Assembly (NCBI RefSeq): GCF_017068395.1
Contig: NZ_CP070619.1
Span: 3,038,001 to 3,102,000, forward strand
Direction: 5' to 3'
Length of the DNA stretch: 64,000 nt
Origin: Rhodococcus pseudokoreensis
GTDB taxonomy: Bacteria; Actinomycetota; Actinomycetes; Mycobacteriales; Mycobacteriaceae
In this document: positions 1 through 11,714 of the stretch, one piece after another
Position numbering within the stretch: the stretch's first letter is position 1
Layout: every line of letters begins with the position of its first letter
Translations under genes and position numbers: made by a program
Notes under the pieces: model-generated
Databases searched by the model: none
What the model was told of the DNA's origin: nothing
Seen by the model: only the letters and a program-made list of their open reading frames with translations

Positions 1-833
1 CCGACGACCGCGCGTCCGGACTCGCCCTGGCCTGCCAGGCGAAACCGCGCGGGGACCTGACCATCGCCCCGGTGAACGACGCCGACTCCGGCCGGCCGAT
101 GCACCCCCTCCGCGACTATCGGGGAACCGTGCGCGAGTTGTCGGACATTGCCCGTCAGACCCGCAGGCTGGTCGTCGAACTCGACCAGCCGATGGAGTTC
201 GACGCCGGGCAGTACACCGAACTGATCGTTCCCGGATCCGGTGTCGCTCGGCAGTATTCGATGGCGAACCCGCCGTCCGAGCAACGACTGCTCGAGTTCC
301 ACATCCGGCAGACGGAAGGCGGTCTCGCCACGTCGGGATGGATCTTCGACACGCTCGCGGTCGAGGACCGCATCGAACTGCGCGGGCCGCTGGGCCAGTT
401 CGGCATCGTCGAGCCGCAACCCGAACCCGCGATTCTCATCGGCGGCGGGACGGGACTCGCACCCCTCAAATCCATTGTCCGGCATGCACTCGACACGGAC
501 CTGCTACCGTCCATCCACCTCTACCACGGCGGACGCCGAGAAGCCGACCTGTACGACGTCGAGCACTTCCGGGCGCTCGAAGCAGCCGACTCGCGGTTCC
601 ATTACCACCCCGTGCTCAGCGAGGAAGGGTGGAGCGGGGCGACCGGGATGGTGACCGATGCCGTGCTGAACGACTTCGCGAGTTGCCGTGGCCACAGCGC
701 CTACCTGTGCGGGCCGCCGGCGATGGTTGCCGCTGCCGTCAAGGCGCTCAAACGTCGCCGAATGTCACCGCGTTTGATTTTCAAGGAGGAATTCACCGCG
801 AGCACACCGCGTGCGCAAGCCGCGGCCGTCTGA
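1..833 (+). CDS. Oxygenase reductase (2Fe-2S, FAD, NAD domains), 5' end missing
   Basis: This is the C-terminal 277 residues of an NAD(P)H-dependent electron-transfer protein; reading frame 3 is open from the window edge. The first visible residues (LALACQAKPRGDL) look like the last cysteine region of a plant-type [2Fe-2S] ferredoxin domain. They are followed by an FAD-binding barrel with the RQYSMAN motif and a nucleotide-binding domain with GGGTGLAPL and a CGPP motif. This domain order is that of reductases feeding multicomponent mono- or dioxygenases (phenol, alkane or aromatic hydroxylases). The oxygenase itself must lie upstream of the window. A GTG at position 72 would remove the ferredoxin end, so I do not take it as the start. 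The partner and substrate cannot be told from this fragment. Confidence 0.85.
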   Translation, partial: DDRASGLALACQAKPRGDLTIAPVNDADSGRPMHPLRDYRGTVRELSDIARQTRRLVVELDQPMEFDAGQYTELIVPGSGVARQYSMANPPSEQRLLEFHIRQTEGGLATSGWIFDTLAVEDRIELRGPLGQFGIVEPQPEPAILIGGGTGLAPLKSIVRHALDTDLLPSIHLYHGGRREADLYDVEHFRALEAADSRFHYHPVLSEEGWSGATGMVTDAVLNDFASCRGHSAYLCGPPAMVAAAVKALKRRRMSPRLIFKEEFTASTPRAQAAAV

Positions 834-877
834 ACGCCGCGATCCGTCCCATCAGACACATCGAGAACAGGGGTTCC

Positions 878-1189
878 ATGTACCGCGTGAGCATCATCTA
901 CAACAGGCCGACCGACCCGGCCGCGTTCGACGAATATTACTCGACGAAGCATCTTCCCTTGGTCGAAGCCGTACCGGGCGTCGTCCGGCTTGCCACGGGC
1001 AAGTGCGAGACCTTCGACGGCACCACTCCGGCAGCATACGCGCTCGCCGAACTGTTCTTCGACTCCAAAGATGATGCCGGGCAGGCACTGTCGTCATCGG
1101 CTGGGAAGACCGCCGCCGGAGACCTTGCGAACTTCGCCACCGGCGGGGTCACGATGCTGTTCAGCAACGAAGACACGGTACTTCCCTGA
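878..1189 (+). CDS. EthD-family protein
   Basis: The product is a 103-residue dimeric alpha/beta-barrel type protein of the EthD family, recognised from the start (MYRVSIIYNRPTDPAAFDEYY) and the HLPLVEAVPGV segment. EthD is required with the EthABC P450 system for fuel-ether degradation in Rhodococcus ruber, but its biochemical role is not settled, and many EthD relatives sit in unrelated catabolic operons. The gene begins 44 bp after the reductase stop on the same strand, with AGGGG just upstream of the ATG, so it is probably the last gene of an operon entering from the left. It converges on the AraC gene with 30 bp between stops. Confidence 0.8.
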   Translation: MYRVSIIYNRPTDPAAFDEYYSTKHLPLVEAVPGVVRLATGKCETFDGTTPAAYALAELFFDSKDDAGQALSSSAGKTAAGDLANFATGGVTMLFSNEDTVLP

Positions 1190-1219
1190 CCGCACGCGCG
1201 GGCTGATCGTGCACTCAGA

Positions 1220-2230
1220 TCACTGTGAACCTCTGTGCGCACGTTCTTTACGGTACTGCCCGGGGCTCGTGCCGAACATGCCCCGGAACAGCCGGCTGAA
1301 GTGGGAGACATCCCGGAAACCGGCGCATTCGCTGACCTCCGCGACGGAGAGGTCTGTGGTCAGCAGGTACTTTCGCGCACGCTCGAGGCGGGCCTGGTGA
1401 AGCCAGGCCCGCGTCGTCGTGCCCTCGGCACTGAACAGTTTGTGGACGGTTCGCAGCGACATCCCCGCGGCAGCCGCGATGTCGGACAACGTCACGTCGG
1501 TGTCGTGAAGATTCTGTTCGATCACCCGCTGTACTCGCGTGAGGTCTTCGGTGCGGTGCAGGTCTGCGGCACTGGTCACCACTGATCCCTCGGTCAGCGC
1601 GGTGGCCAGCATGTCGACCGCGGAGGAGGCGAACGCGACCGCGGCACCCTCCGACATCGGCGCGTTCATATCGGCGATGTCGACAAACAACCGACCGACC
1701 AGTCCGCCGGCCCCGGAGTGCCCGGTGATCGATCTCGCTGTGCCGTGCTCGACGATCCGGCCGGGCAGTCGTGAGGTGAGGACCTCACGAGGCGAACGCA
1801 CCACGACCTGCCGGAACGGCGCCGGCGAATGGAAGACGAACGGGGCGGCGCAGTCGAGAAGGACGAAGGATCCCCGATCGACGACCGCGGCTCGGCCGGA
1901 CTGCTCGACCTCGACCTGTCCGTCGGTCACGAGGCACACCAGATAGCCTGTTCCCGAATCGGACTCGATCATCGCCGGCGACCGGACGACCGTGTGCGCG
2001 TCGGCGCGAATGGTGCTGATGTGGAGGTCACCGAACGGGCGCCCACCCCATTCTGCGTCGAATCGACGCCGCGGGTCGGGCCATGCGACATCCGTCTCGC
2101 AGTACAGCTGCTCCAACGTGCTCGCCCACTGGGTGTGGCCTTCACGCGTGTCCAACTCCCGCGTCCGCAGGGAGACGATCGCGGGACCGTCGGTGCGCTC
2201 GGAGCCATTCGATTGTTCGCGCTCAGCCAT
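1220..2230 (-). CDS. AraC-family transcriptional activator
   Basis: The 336-residue protein has an N-terminal AraC-type ligand-binding region and a C-terminal pair of helix-turn-helix motifs over about the last 100 residues (LSDIAAAAGMSLRTVHKLF and VSECAGFRDVSHFSRLFRGM). I chose the ATG (MAEREQ) with GGAGG 11 nt upstream; a GTG twelve bases further out is also open. It is divergent from the two-component hydroxylase genes. This is the arrangement known for NphR (4-nitrophenol) and PheR (phenol) in Rhodococcus, where an AraC protein activates the hydroxylase operon in response to the phenolic substrate. That role is inferred here from position and family. Confidence 0.88.
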   Translation of the reverse strand: MAEREQSNGSERTDGPAIVSLRTRELDTREGHTQWASTLEQLYCETDVAWPDPRRRFDAEWGGRPFGDLHISTIRADAHTVVRSPAMIESDSGTGYLVCLVTDGQVEVEQSGRAAVVDRGSFVLLDCAAPFVFHSPAPFRQVVVRSPREVLTSRLPGRIVEHGTARSITGHSGAGGLVGRLFVDIADMNAPMSEGAAVAFASSAVDMLATALTEGSVVTSAADLHRTEDLTRVQRVIEQNLHDTDVTLSDIAAAAGMSLRTVHKLFSAEGTTTRAWLHQARLERARKYLLTTDLSVAEVSECAGFRDVSHFSRLFRGMFGTSPGQYRKERAHRGSQ

Positions 2231-2399
2231 GTTCCATCGCACCTCCGCCTTCTAGTGTTCCAGATCACAGGAACGTGGCGTCCGGAACGATATACCTACT
2301 TTCCCGGTCGCGCGAGCCCCCTGGACTTCGGCTACCGATGCGCGCCAGCGCAATCGGCCGCCGGGCCGAATCCTGCCCCTCGACACCAGGAGTGAAGAC
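2231..2399. promoter_or_regulatory. Divergent promoter region, AraC regulator / hydroxylase
   Basis: This 169-bp region separates the divergent regulator and hydroxylase genes and must hold both promoters. A short inverted repeat, GTTCC-N8-GGAAC, lies at 2257-2274 close to the regulator start, and an AGGAG ribosome binding site precedes the hydroxylase ATG. Which bases the AraC protein contacts cannot be decided from one sequence. Confidence 0.5.
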
Positions 2400-3962
2400 A
2401 TGACCACATCAGCGTTCGTCGACGATGCAGTCGGAGTACCCAACAGCGTTCGGCCCATGACGGGCGAGGAGTACCTCGAGTCGCTTCGCGACGGCCGGGA
2501 GGTGTATTTCCGTGGGGAACGCGTCGACGACGTCACCACGCATCCAGCCTTCCGCAACTCGGCGCGGTCCGTGGCCCGGATGTACGACGCACTGCATCGG
2601 CCGGAGTCACGCGGTGTCCTGGCAGTGCCGACGGACACCGGCAACGGCGGGTTCACGCACCCGTTCTTCAAGACCGCCCACAGCGCCGACGACCTGCTGC
2701 AGGCGCGTGAGGCGATCGTGGCCTGGCAGCGGGAGGTGTACGGCTGGCTCGGCCGCTCCCCCGACTACAAGGCGTCCTTCCTCGGCACCCTCGGCGCCAA
2801 TGCCGACTTCTACGGCCCCTACAAGGAGAACGCGCTGCGCTGGTACAAGCAGGCGCAGGAACGGGTGCTGTACCTCAACCACGCCATCGTCAACCCGCCG
2901 ATCGACCGCGACAAGCCGGCCGACGAGACCGCCGACGTGTGTGTGCACGTGGTGGAGGAGACGGACGCCGGCCTGATCGTGTCGGGCGCGAAGGTGGTGG
3001 CGACGGGGTCGGCGATCACGAACGCGAACTTCATCGCCCACTACGGCCTGCCGCTGCGCAAGAAGGAGTACGGCCTGATCTTCACCGTGCCGATGGATTC
3101 GCCCGGCCTGAAGTTGTTCTGCCGCACGTCCTACGAGATGAACGCCGCCGTGATGGGAAGCCCGTTCGACTACCCGCTGTCGAGCCGGTTCGACGAGAAC
3201 GACGCGATCATGGTGTTCGACCGGGTACTGGTCCCGTGGGAGAACGTCTTCGCCTACGACACCGAGACGACGAACAACTTCGTGATGAGGTCGGGATTTC
3301 TGTCCCGCTTCATGTTCCACGGGTGCGCCCGGCTGGCCGTGAAGCTCGACTTCATCGCCGGGTGTGTGATGAAGGGCGTGGAGATGACAGGTTCCGCCGG
3401 CTTCCGCGGTGTGCAGATGCAGATCGGGGAGATCCTGAACTGGCGCGACATGTTCTGGGGCCTGTCCGACTCGATGGCCAAGTCACCCGAGCCGTGGGTG
3501 AACGGTGCCGTGCAGCCGAACCTGAATTACGGTCTCGCCTATCGCACGTTCATGGGTGTGGGCTACCCACGCATCAAGGAGATCATCCAGCAGGTGCTCG
3601 GAAGCGGACTGATCTACCTGAACTCCCATGCGAGCGACTGGAACAACCCGGCGATGCGGCCGTATCTCGACCAGTACGTGCGCGGCTCCAACGGGGTCGC
3701 CGCCATCGACCGCGTCCAGTTGCTCAAGCTGCTCTGGGACGCCGTCGGCACCGAGTTCGGCGGTCGACACGAACTGTACGAACGCAACTACGGCGGCGAC
3801 CATGAGGCCGTCCGGTTCCAGACGCTGTTCGCCTACCAGGCCAGCGGTCAGGATCTCGCGCTCAAGGGGTTCGCCGAACAGTGCATGTCGGAGTACGACA
3901 TCAACGGGTGGACCCGGCCCGACCTGATCAACAACGACGACCTGAAGATCGTCCGGAGCTGA
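2400..3962 (+). CDS. FADH2-dependent phenol-type monooxygenase, oxygenase component (HpaB/PheA1 family)
   Basis: This 520-residue protein belongs to the 4-hydroxyphenylacetate 3-hydroxylase family, the large component of two-component flavin monooxygenases that hydroxylate phenols ortho to the hydroxyl using FADH2 and O2. The start ([20 protein letters not shown]) and the [14 protein letters not shown] segment are typical of the family and close to my recollection of Rhodococcus PheA1 and NphA1. The length fits. An AGGAG site precedes the ATG, and the flavin reductase gene starts 26 bp after the stop. The extradiol dioxygenase and catechol meta-pathway enzymes nearby make phenol or a simple substituted phenol the best guess. 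4-Nitrophenol or 4-hydroxyphenylacetate cannot be excluded. Confidence 0.9.
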   Translation: MTTSAFVDDAVGVPNSVRPMTGEEYLESLRDGREVYFRGERVDDVTTHPAFRNSARSVARMYDALHRPESRGVLAVPTDTGNGGFTHPFFKTAHSADDLLQAREAIVAWQREVYGWLGRSPDYKASFLGTLGANADFYGPYKENALRWYKQAQERVLYLNHAIVNPPIDRDKPADETADVCVHVVEETDAGLIVSGAKVVATGSAITNANFIAHYGLPLRKKEYGLIFTVPMDSPGLKLFCRTSYEMNAAVMGSPFDYPLSSRFDENDAIMVFDRVLVPWENVFAYDTETTNNFVMRSGFLSRFMFHGCARLAVKLDFIAGCVMKGVEMTGSAGFRGVQMQIGEILNWRDMFWGLSDSMAKSPEPWVNGAVQPNLNYGLAYRTFMGVGYPRIKEIIQQVLGSGLIYLNSHASDWNNPAMRPYLDQYVRGSNGVAAIDRVQLLKLLWDAVGTEFGGRHELYERNYGGDHEAVRFQTLFAYQASGQDLALKGFAEQCMSEYDINGWTRPDLINNDDLKIVRS

Positions 3963-3988
3963 GTAGAGGGCAGATGAGGAGTCAAGCC

Positions 3989-4519
3989 ATGACCGACACG
4001 GTCCGCGGATCCGACCTCGAGGTGACGGCGCTGCACATGCGGAAGGCGTTGGGGCGATTTGCCAGCGGCGTCACCATCGTGACCACCGCCGAATGCGAGG
4101 ACGAGGACTCGGTGCACGGGATGACGGCGAACGCCTTCACGTCTGTGTCGCTCGACCCACCGCTGGTGCTCGTGTCGATCGCCAACCGAGCGAAGATGAA
4201 CGATCGGATTGCGGAGACCGGCAAGTACGGCGTCTCCATCCTGGCGGGCGATCAGGAACCGGTGTCGCTGCACTTCGCAGGTGCCGCGCAGCAACCCGAT
4301 CTAGTGCGGTTCGTGTGGCGCAGGGGTGTGCCGCTCCTCGAAGGCGCTCTGGTGCACCTGGCGTGCACGGTCGTCGCCTCGTATCCCGCGGGCGATCACA
4401 CCCTGCACGTGGGCAGGGTCGAGCAGCTGTCGTACGACGATGGTCACCCGCTCGTCTTCTACACCGGCAGCTTCCGGTCGCTCGAGCTGCTCGGGCGTGA
4501 CGAACCCTGGGGATTCTGA
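3989..4519 (+). CDS. Flavin reductase component of the two-component monooxygenase
   Basis: The 176-residue protein is a HpaC-type flavin reductase that uses NADH to make the free reduced flavin consumed by the oxygenase encoded just upstream. It shows the family core: RKALGRFASGVTIVTT near the start, GMTANAFTSVSLDPPLVLVSI, and GDHTLHVGRVE towards the end. The ATG at 3989 is preceded by GAGGAG; an in-frame ATG at 3974 is open but less well placed. A strong hairpin just downstream ends the two-gene operon. Confidence 0.92.
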   Translation: MTDTVRGSDLEVTALHMRKALGRFASGVTIVTTAECEDEDSVHGMTANAFTSVSLDPPLVLVSIANRAKMNDRIAETGKYGVSILAGDQEPVSLHFAGAAQQPDLVRFVWRRGVPLLEGALVHLACTVVASYPAGDHTLHVGRVEQLSYDDGHPLVFYTGSFRSLELLGRDEPWGF

Positions 4520-4536
4520 GCACGACGCAACGGGAA

Positions 4537-4566
4537 GGGCGGTCGCGACCAGTGTCGCGACCGCCC
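4537..4566. terminator. Bidirectional terminator between hydroxylase operon and tautomerase block
   Basis: A perfect 13-bp inverted repeat (GGGCGGTCGCGAC, then a 4-nt loop, then its complement) is followed by CCTTTCTCG on the plus strand. It lies between the stop of the flavin reductase and the stop of the convergent tautomerase gene, so it can end transcripts from both sides. Confidence 0.8.
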
Positions 4567-4586
4567 CTTTCTCGCGTAAGGCCGGC

Positions 4587-5000
4587 TCAGTGTGACGCGC
4601 GGGAAGCGATCTCGTCGGCACGAATTGCGGCAGCTGCGGTTCCGGCGATCGCCCAGTTGGCGGGGTCGACCTCGACGACCTGGCCGCGCACGAGCGACCG
4701 CGGCGTGTCGAGCACGTCGACCACGACATCGGTGAGTCGTGATGCGAGTTCCCGGCGTTGCGCGGCAGGCCGGCCGGCGAGCACGATCGCGGTGAAGTAC
4801 GGCGCAGGCGGCGCACCGTCGGCGACAACGGTTCCCACCACAGCGACGTCGTCGGGGGCGTAGCACACGATGAACACCCGGACTCGGTCGATCGGCGAGT
4901 CGAGTACCTCGGAGTAGCAGCGACTCGCCTCGGTCAGCAGCATGTGGCGCTGTTCGGCCGTGTAGGCGCCGTCGACGAGGTGGAAGTGTGCGACAGGCAT
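4587..5000 (-). CDS. Tautomerase-superfamily protein
   Basis: The 137-residue protein starts Met-Pro-Val, so processing would expose the N-terminal proline that is the catalytic base of 4-oxalocrotonate tautomerase relatives. It is about twice the length of a single 4-OT subunit; the segment from about residue 77 (AGRPAAQRRELASRLTDVV) looks like the second unit, as in the cis-CaaD and malonate semialdehyde decarboxylase groups. In this meta-cleavage cluster a role in isomerising 2-hydroxymuconate or a related dienol is likely, but the double-unit form leaves the exact reaction open. It is the last gene of the minus-strand block. Confidence 0.75.
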   Translation of the reverse strand: MPVAHFHLVDGAYTAEQRHMLLTEASRCYSEVLDSPIDRVRVFIVCYAPDDVAVVGTVVADGAPPAPYFTAIVLAGRPAAQRRELASRLTDVVVDVLDTPRSLVRGQVVEVDPANWAIAGTAAAAIRADEIASRASH

Positions 5001-5027
5001 GGGCGGCAGTTCCTTTCGAGGAGGCGA

Positions 5028-5780
5028 TCAGTGGATTCCGTGCCGGGTTCCGGCGTCGACGTTGATGACGGAGCCGTGCAGCGCCGCGGCTTCCGGGGCG
5101 AGCAGCGTCTCGACGATCCAGCCGATCTCGGGAAGCGTCGGCAAGCGGCCGAGAGTGGTCTTGGCCCGGTATCGGTCCCAGATCTGTTCAGGGTCCAGTC
5201 CGGTTTCCGCGGATTCCGTCTCCACGAACGCGCGCAGCCGTGGGGTGTCCACCGGCCCGGGCGCGATCGTGTGGGTGGTGACACCCCTCGGCCCGTACAG
5301 GGCGCTGAGTTGGCGCATGAGGTTGAAGACCGCGGCGTTCACCGTGCCGGGCGCGGCGTCGAGCGGACCGGGCTCGAGTCCGAGGGAGCCGGCGATCGTG
5401 ACCAAGCGAGAACCGTCGACGAGATGATCGCGGACGGCGTGCAGGAGGCGGACGAGTCCGCCGACCTTGATGTTCGCCCCCACGGCGAAATCCCCGGGTG
5501 CGATGGTGTCGGCGGATCCCCGAACGGGGAGGCCCGCCGCGAACAGGGCCATCCGCACCGGCGAATCCACCAGACCGGAGATCGCGTCGATGGCGCTGTC
5601 GTCGGCGATGTCGGCGGTGCAGGGAATGATCCGCTCGTCCGCGGCGGCGAGTTTCTCGAGGTCGTCGGGGTTTCGGGCGACGGCGAGAACCCGGAGCCCG
5701 CGACGGGCCAATCGGAGGGTGATCTCGGTGCCCATCGCGCCGGTCGCGCCGACGACGACGCAGAGGTCGGGTGCAGTCAC
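5028..5780 (-). CDS. SDR-like protein lacking the catalytic Tyr-Lys pair
   Basis: The 250-residue protein has a Rossmann dinucleotide motif (VVVGATGAMGTEI, residues 8-20), an AAG segment near residue 81 and the C-terminal substrate loop (TIAPGPVDTPRLRAF) of short-chain dehydrogenases. At the active site the usual Tyr-x3-Lys before the conserved AAV is replaced by P144-G-T-V-N148, so both the tyrosine and lysine seem to be missing, while a serine is kept at residue 132. It may bind NAD(P) without classical reductase activity. The GTG start follows GAGGAG. It lies between the semialdehyde dehydrogenase and the tautomerase, 27 bp from the latter, which suggests service in the same pathway. Confidence 0.75.
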   Translation of the reverse strand: MTAPDLCVVVGATGAMGTEITLRLARRGLRVLAVARNPDDLEKLAAADERIIPCTADIADDSAIDAISGLVDSPVRMALFAAGLPVRGSADTIAPGDFAVGANIKVGGLVRLLHAVRDHLVDGSRLVTIAGSLGLEPGPLDAAPGTVNAAVFNLMRQLSALYGPRGVTTHTIAPGPVDTPRLRAFVETESAETGLDPEQIWDRYRAKTTLGRLPTLPEIGWIVETLLAPEAAALHGSVINVDAGTRHGIH

Positions 5781-5811
5781 AGCAAAGTTCTCCTCGGGGT
5801 GTGAACGGAGA

Positions 5812-5843
5812 ACGGCCGCAGCGGTGGGTACCGCTGCGGCCGT
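5812..5843 (-). terminator. Hairpin downstream of the semialdehyde dehydrogenase
   Basis: A perfect 14-bp stem (ACGGCCGCAGCGGT and its complement) with a 4-nt loop lies 16 bp after the aldehyde dehydrogenase stop and before the SDR start. No T-run follows, as is common in actinobacteria. It probably attenuates read-through into the SDR and tautomerase genes. Confidence 0.7.
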
Positions 5844-5859
5844 CCGTGGCGAAGTGTGG

Positions 5860-7338
5860 TCAGCCGCGCAGGCGGATCGTGACTGCCCGCGGTTCGGTGA
5901 AGAAGTCGCGCGAGTACTGGCCGCCCTCCCGGCCCAGTCCGCTGCTGCCTTCACCTCCGAACGGCAACCGGAGGTCGCGTTCGAAGAACGTGTTGATCCA
6001 GACGGTTCCGGCCTTCCAGCGTGCCGCCATGCGGTGCGCACGATCGAGGTTCTGGGTGAACAACATTCCGGCCAGGCCGTACGGCGAGTCGTTCGCGATG
6101 CGCAGTGCCTCGTCCTCGTCGTCGAATCCGAGAACGGTTTCGACGGGGCCGAAGATCTCCTCGCGGGCGGTGCGGGAGTCGTTGGTCAGCCCGGTGATCA
6201 CGGTCGGCGGGTAGTAGAAGCCTTTCGCCCGGGCAGCGTCGGTGAGGCGGGCGCCGCCGGTGAGAATCTTGCCGCCCTCCTCCTGCGCGAGTTCGACGTA
6301 ACCGTGGACCTTCTCGAGGTGCCGCTGTTCGATGAGCGGGCCGAGGAAGTTCGAGGCGTCCTTCGGGTCGCCGACGGTGAGCTTGTCCGCCTCGTCGGCG
6401 AACCGCTCGAGGAATTCGTCCATGATCGAGTTCTGCACCAGCAGTCGGGAACCCGACAGGCACACCTGGCCGTTTCCGCCGAATATCGCGCGGATCGACA
6501 TCGGCACGGCGACATCGAGGTCGGCGTCGGCGAAGACGATGTTCGCGGACTTGCCACCCATCTCCGCGGAGACCGGGGTGTGGTTGACCGCCGCGGACTG
6601 GAGAATCTTCACGCCCGTCGCACTCGATCCGGTGAACGTGATCCGGTCGACCCGCGGGTCGGAGGTGAGCGGCCCGGCGACGGCCTCACCGCCGAACCCG
6701 TGCACCACGTTGAGGACCCCCTCGGGCAGTCCCGCCGCCAGCGCCAGTTCGGCGAATCGGTGCGCGGTCATCGGGGTCTGCGGTGCCGGTTTGAGGACCG
6801 CGGTGTTGCCGAAGGCCAACGCCGGGGCGATCTTCCACGTCGCGAGCATCAGCGGCGCGTTCCACGGGCTGATCGCCGACACCACGCCCGCCGGCGGATA
6901 CAACACGTAGGAGAGGAGATCCCCGTCCGGGTATGCCTCGTTCGCCGCCATCGACACGTAGTCGGCGAAGAACCGCAGATTGTGGGCCACCCGAGGGATT
7001 TCGGCGTGCAGGGATTGGTTGATGCTCTTGCCGCCGTCGCGGGTCTCGATCAGCGCCAGTTCCGTCCGGTGTTCGTCGACCGCATCCGCGACCGCATGCA
7101 GGATCTTTGCCCGCTCCTTCGGCGACATCCGAGGCCAGGGACCGTCGTCGAAGGCGCTGCGGGCGGCGGTGATCGCGGCGTCGCCGTCGTCAGCGGTGCC
7201 GCGCGGCACGGTCGCGAGCAGCGAACCGTCGTGCGGGTCCCGGGATTCGAAGGTGGCGCCGTCCGAGGCCGACTTCCATTCGCCGCCGATGAGGTGGCGG
7301 ATCTCGGTCACGCCGGGTGCCGGCTCCGTGGTGGTCAT
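5860..7338 (-). CDS. 2-hydroxymuconic (or related) semialdehyde dehydrogenase
   Basis: This 492-residue NAD-dependent aldehyde dehydrogenase has the usual family length. The catalytic asparagine is N160 (SPWNAP), the general base E259 (EMGGKS) and the nucleophile C293 (GQVCLSG). Local sequence such as the C-terminal FFTEPRAVTIRL resembles the HpaE / 2-hydroxymuconate semialdehyde dehydrogenase group, which oxidises the ring-fission aldehyde to the dicarboxylic acid. The gene follows the aldolase gene with 16 bp between them on the same strand. Neighbouring extradiol dioxygenase and aldolase genes support this assignment over other aldehyde substrates. Confidence 0.85.
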   Translation of the reverse strand: MTTTEPAPGVTEIRHLIGGEWKSASDGATFESRDPHDGSLLATVPRGTADDGDAAITAARSAFDDGPWPRMSPKERAKILHAVADAVDEHRTELALIETRDGGKSINQSLHAEIPRVAHNLRFFADYVSMAANEAYPDGDLLSYVLYPPAGVVSAISPWNAPLMLATWKIAPALAFGNTAVLKPAPQTPMTAHRFAELALAAGLPEGVLNVVHGFGGEAVAGPLTSDPRVDRITFTGSSATGVKILQSAAVNHTPVSAEMGGKSANIVFADADLDVAVPMSIRAIFGGNGQVCLSGSRLLVQNSIMDEFLERFADEADKLTVGDPKDASNFLGPLIEQRHLEKVHGYVELAQEEGGKILTGGARLTDAARAKGFYYPPTVITGLTNDSRTAREEIFGPVETVLGFDDEDEALRIANDSPYGLAGMLFTQNLDRAHRMAARWKAGTVWINTFFERDLRLPFGGEGSSGLGREGGQYSRDFFTEPRAVTIRLRG

Positions 7339-7354
7339 GTGCTGTTCTCCGTTC

Positions 7355-10551
<3,197 letters not shown>

Positions 10552-10569
10552 TCGAGCCGGTCGTGCAGA

Positions 10570-10605
10570 CGGCCCGGATGCCGGTGTCAGCCGACATCCG
10601 GGCCG
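10570..10605. terminator. Hairpin between dioxygenase and LysR gene
   Basis: An 11-bp perfect stem (CGGCCCGGATG and its complement) with a 14-nt loop lies between two convergent genes, 18 bp after the dioxygenase stop. It can act in both directions. Confidence 0.7.
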
Positions 10606-10621
10606 CCCGCGTGAGCGACGG

Positions 10622-11512
10622 TCAGCCGTCCATGCTGGTCCGGACGAACTCGCGGAATGTGAGGACCATCGGTTCGCGGGCCCGGCCGCGCCGGTAGATC
10701 AGCGAGAACGGCGCCTGATAGCCGAACGACGCGGGCAGGATCGGGCGTAGCCGGTTCCGGTCGACCCAGTACTCCGCGTAGTGCTCGGGCAGGTATCCGA
10801 TGTAGGCGCCGGACAGCACGAGGATGAGTTGCGCTTCCATGTTCTCCACCGTCGCCGACGGTTCGGGGAAACCCTGGCGGGCGAGTTCCTGCTCCGACCA
10901 GTAGCCGCGGGTCACCATCCGCTGTTGCGTGATGACCTCGGGCGGCACCCGCTTCCTGCCGAACAGCGGATGCTTGTCGCTGCAGTACAGCCAGTGCTGC
11001 TCCCGGTGCAGCGCCTGGGAGACGAGGCCGTTCATCGGTGAGGCGAACGCGCCGACGGCGACGTCGATCCGGTCGTCGAGCACTCCGACCTGCAGCTCGT
11101 GCGGGGTCTGGATCTTCAGGTCGAGGTAGACGGCGGGGTGGTCTTTGCTGAAGACGCCGATGACATCCGCGAGCGGCAGGGTGGCGTCGGTGACGGTGGA
11201 ATCGAGCACCCCGATGGTGAGGGTGCCCCTGAGCTCGCCCTGCAGCGCGGCGCCGTAGCGTTCGAACCCCTCGAGTTCCCCGAGGATGCGCAGGCATTCC
11301 TTGTGGTAGAGCTCGCCCTTGCTGGTGAGTCCGAATCCGCCGCGGCCGCGGTGGCACAGGACGATGCCGAGGTGGCGTTCGAGCTGGCTCATATAGGTGC
11401 TGATCGCCGACGCGGACAGTCCGAGTTCCTGCTGTGCGGGCGCGAACCCCTGGTGGCGGACGACGGCCGCGAAGATCTGGAGGAGCTTCAGATCGGGCAG
11501 CGAACTGCGCAT
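10622..11512 (-). CDS. LysR-family transcriptional regulator
   Basis: This 296-residue protein has an N-terminal winged helix-turn-helix (LKLLQIFAAVVRHQGFAPAQQ through SASAISTYMSQLERHLG) and a periplasmic-binding-protein-like effector domain from about residue 90. It is divergent from the sodium:solute symporter gene, so it most likely controls uptake of the transported acid. Its 3' end faces the dioxygenase gene across a terminator, so it need not belong to the aromatic pathway. The effector cannot be inferred. Confidence 0.88.
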   Translation of the reverse strand: MRSSLPDLKLLQIFAAVVRHQGFAPAQQELGLSASAISTYMSQLERHLGIVLCHRGRGGFGLTSKGELYHKECLRILGELEGFERYGAALQGELRGTLTIGVLDSTVTDATLPLADVIGVFSKDHPAVYLDLKIQTPHELQVGVLDDRIDVAVGAFASPMNGLVSQALHREQHWLYCSDKHPLFGRKRVPPEVITQQRMVTRGYWSEQELARQGFPEPSATVENMEAQLILVLSGAYIGYLPEHYAEYWVDRNRLRPILPASFGYQAPFSLIYRRGRAREPMVLTFREFVRTSMDG

Positions 11513-11589
11513 CGGGTTCCTCCGGCGGGTCGAAAACAGGCTGTGAGCTGGGTCGCACCATTACTTCACGATTTTCTGAAGTGATTATT

Positions 11590-11611
11590 TGTATCAAGTG
11601 ATTTATTTCAC
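11590..11611. promoter_or_regulatory. Candidate operator in the LysR/symporter intergenic region
   Basis: The AT-rich 17-mer TGTATCAAGTGATTTAT at 11590-11606 overlaps a short inverted repeat, GTGA-N6-TCAC, at 11598-11611. A nearby CTTCA-N8-TGAAG pair lies at 11564-11581. The 17-mer recurs with two changes upstream of the class II aldolase gene (15738-15754), which suggests a shared regulator. Confidence 0.5.
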
Positions 11612-11714
11612 GTCAATGTTCTTCTACGGTCTAGGGCAACGGTCTGACGAGACCGGCACCGACGGGACCCGCGCCCGTCATCACCGATCCGCTAGGACAC
11701 GTGAAGGACGCATC

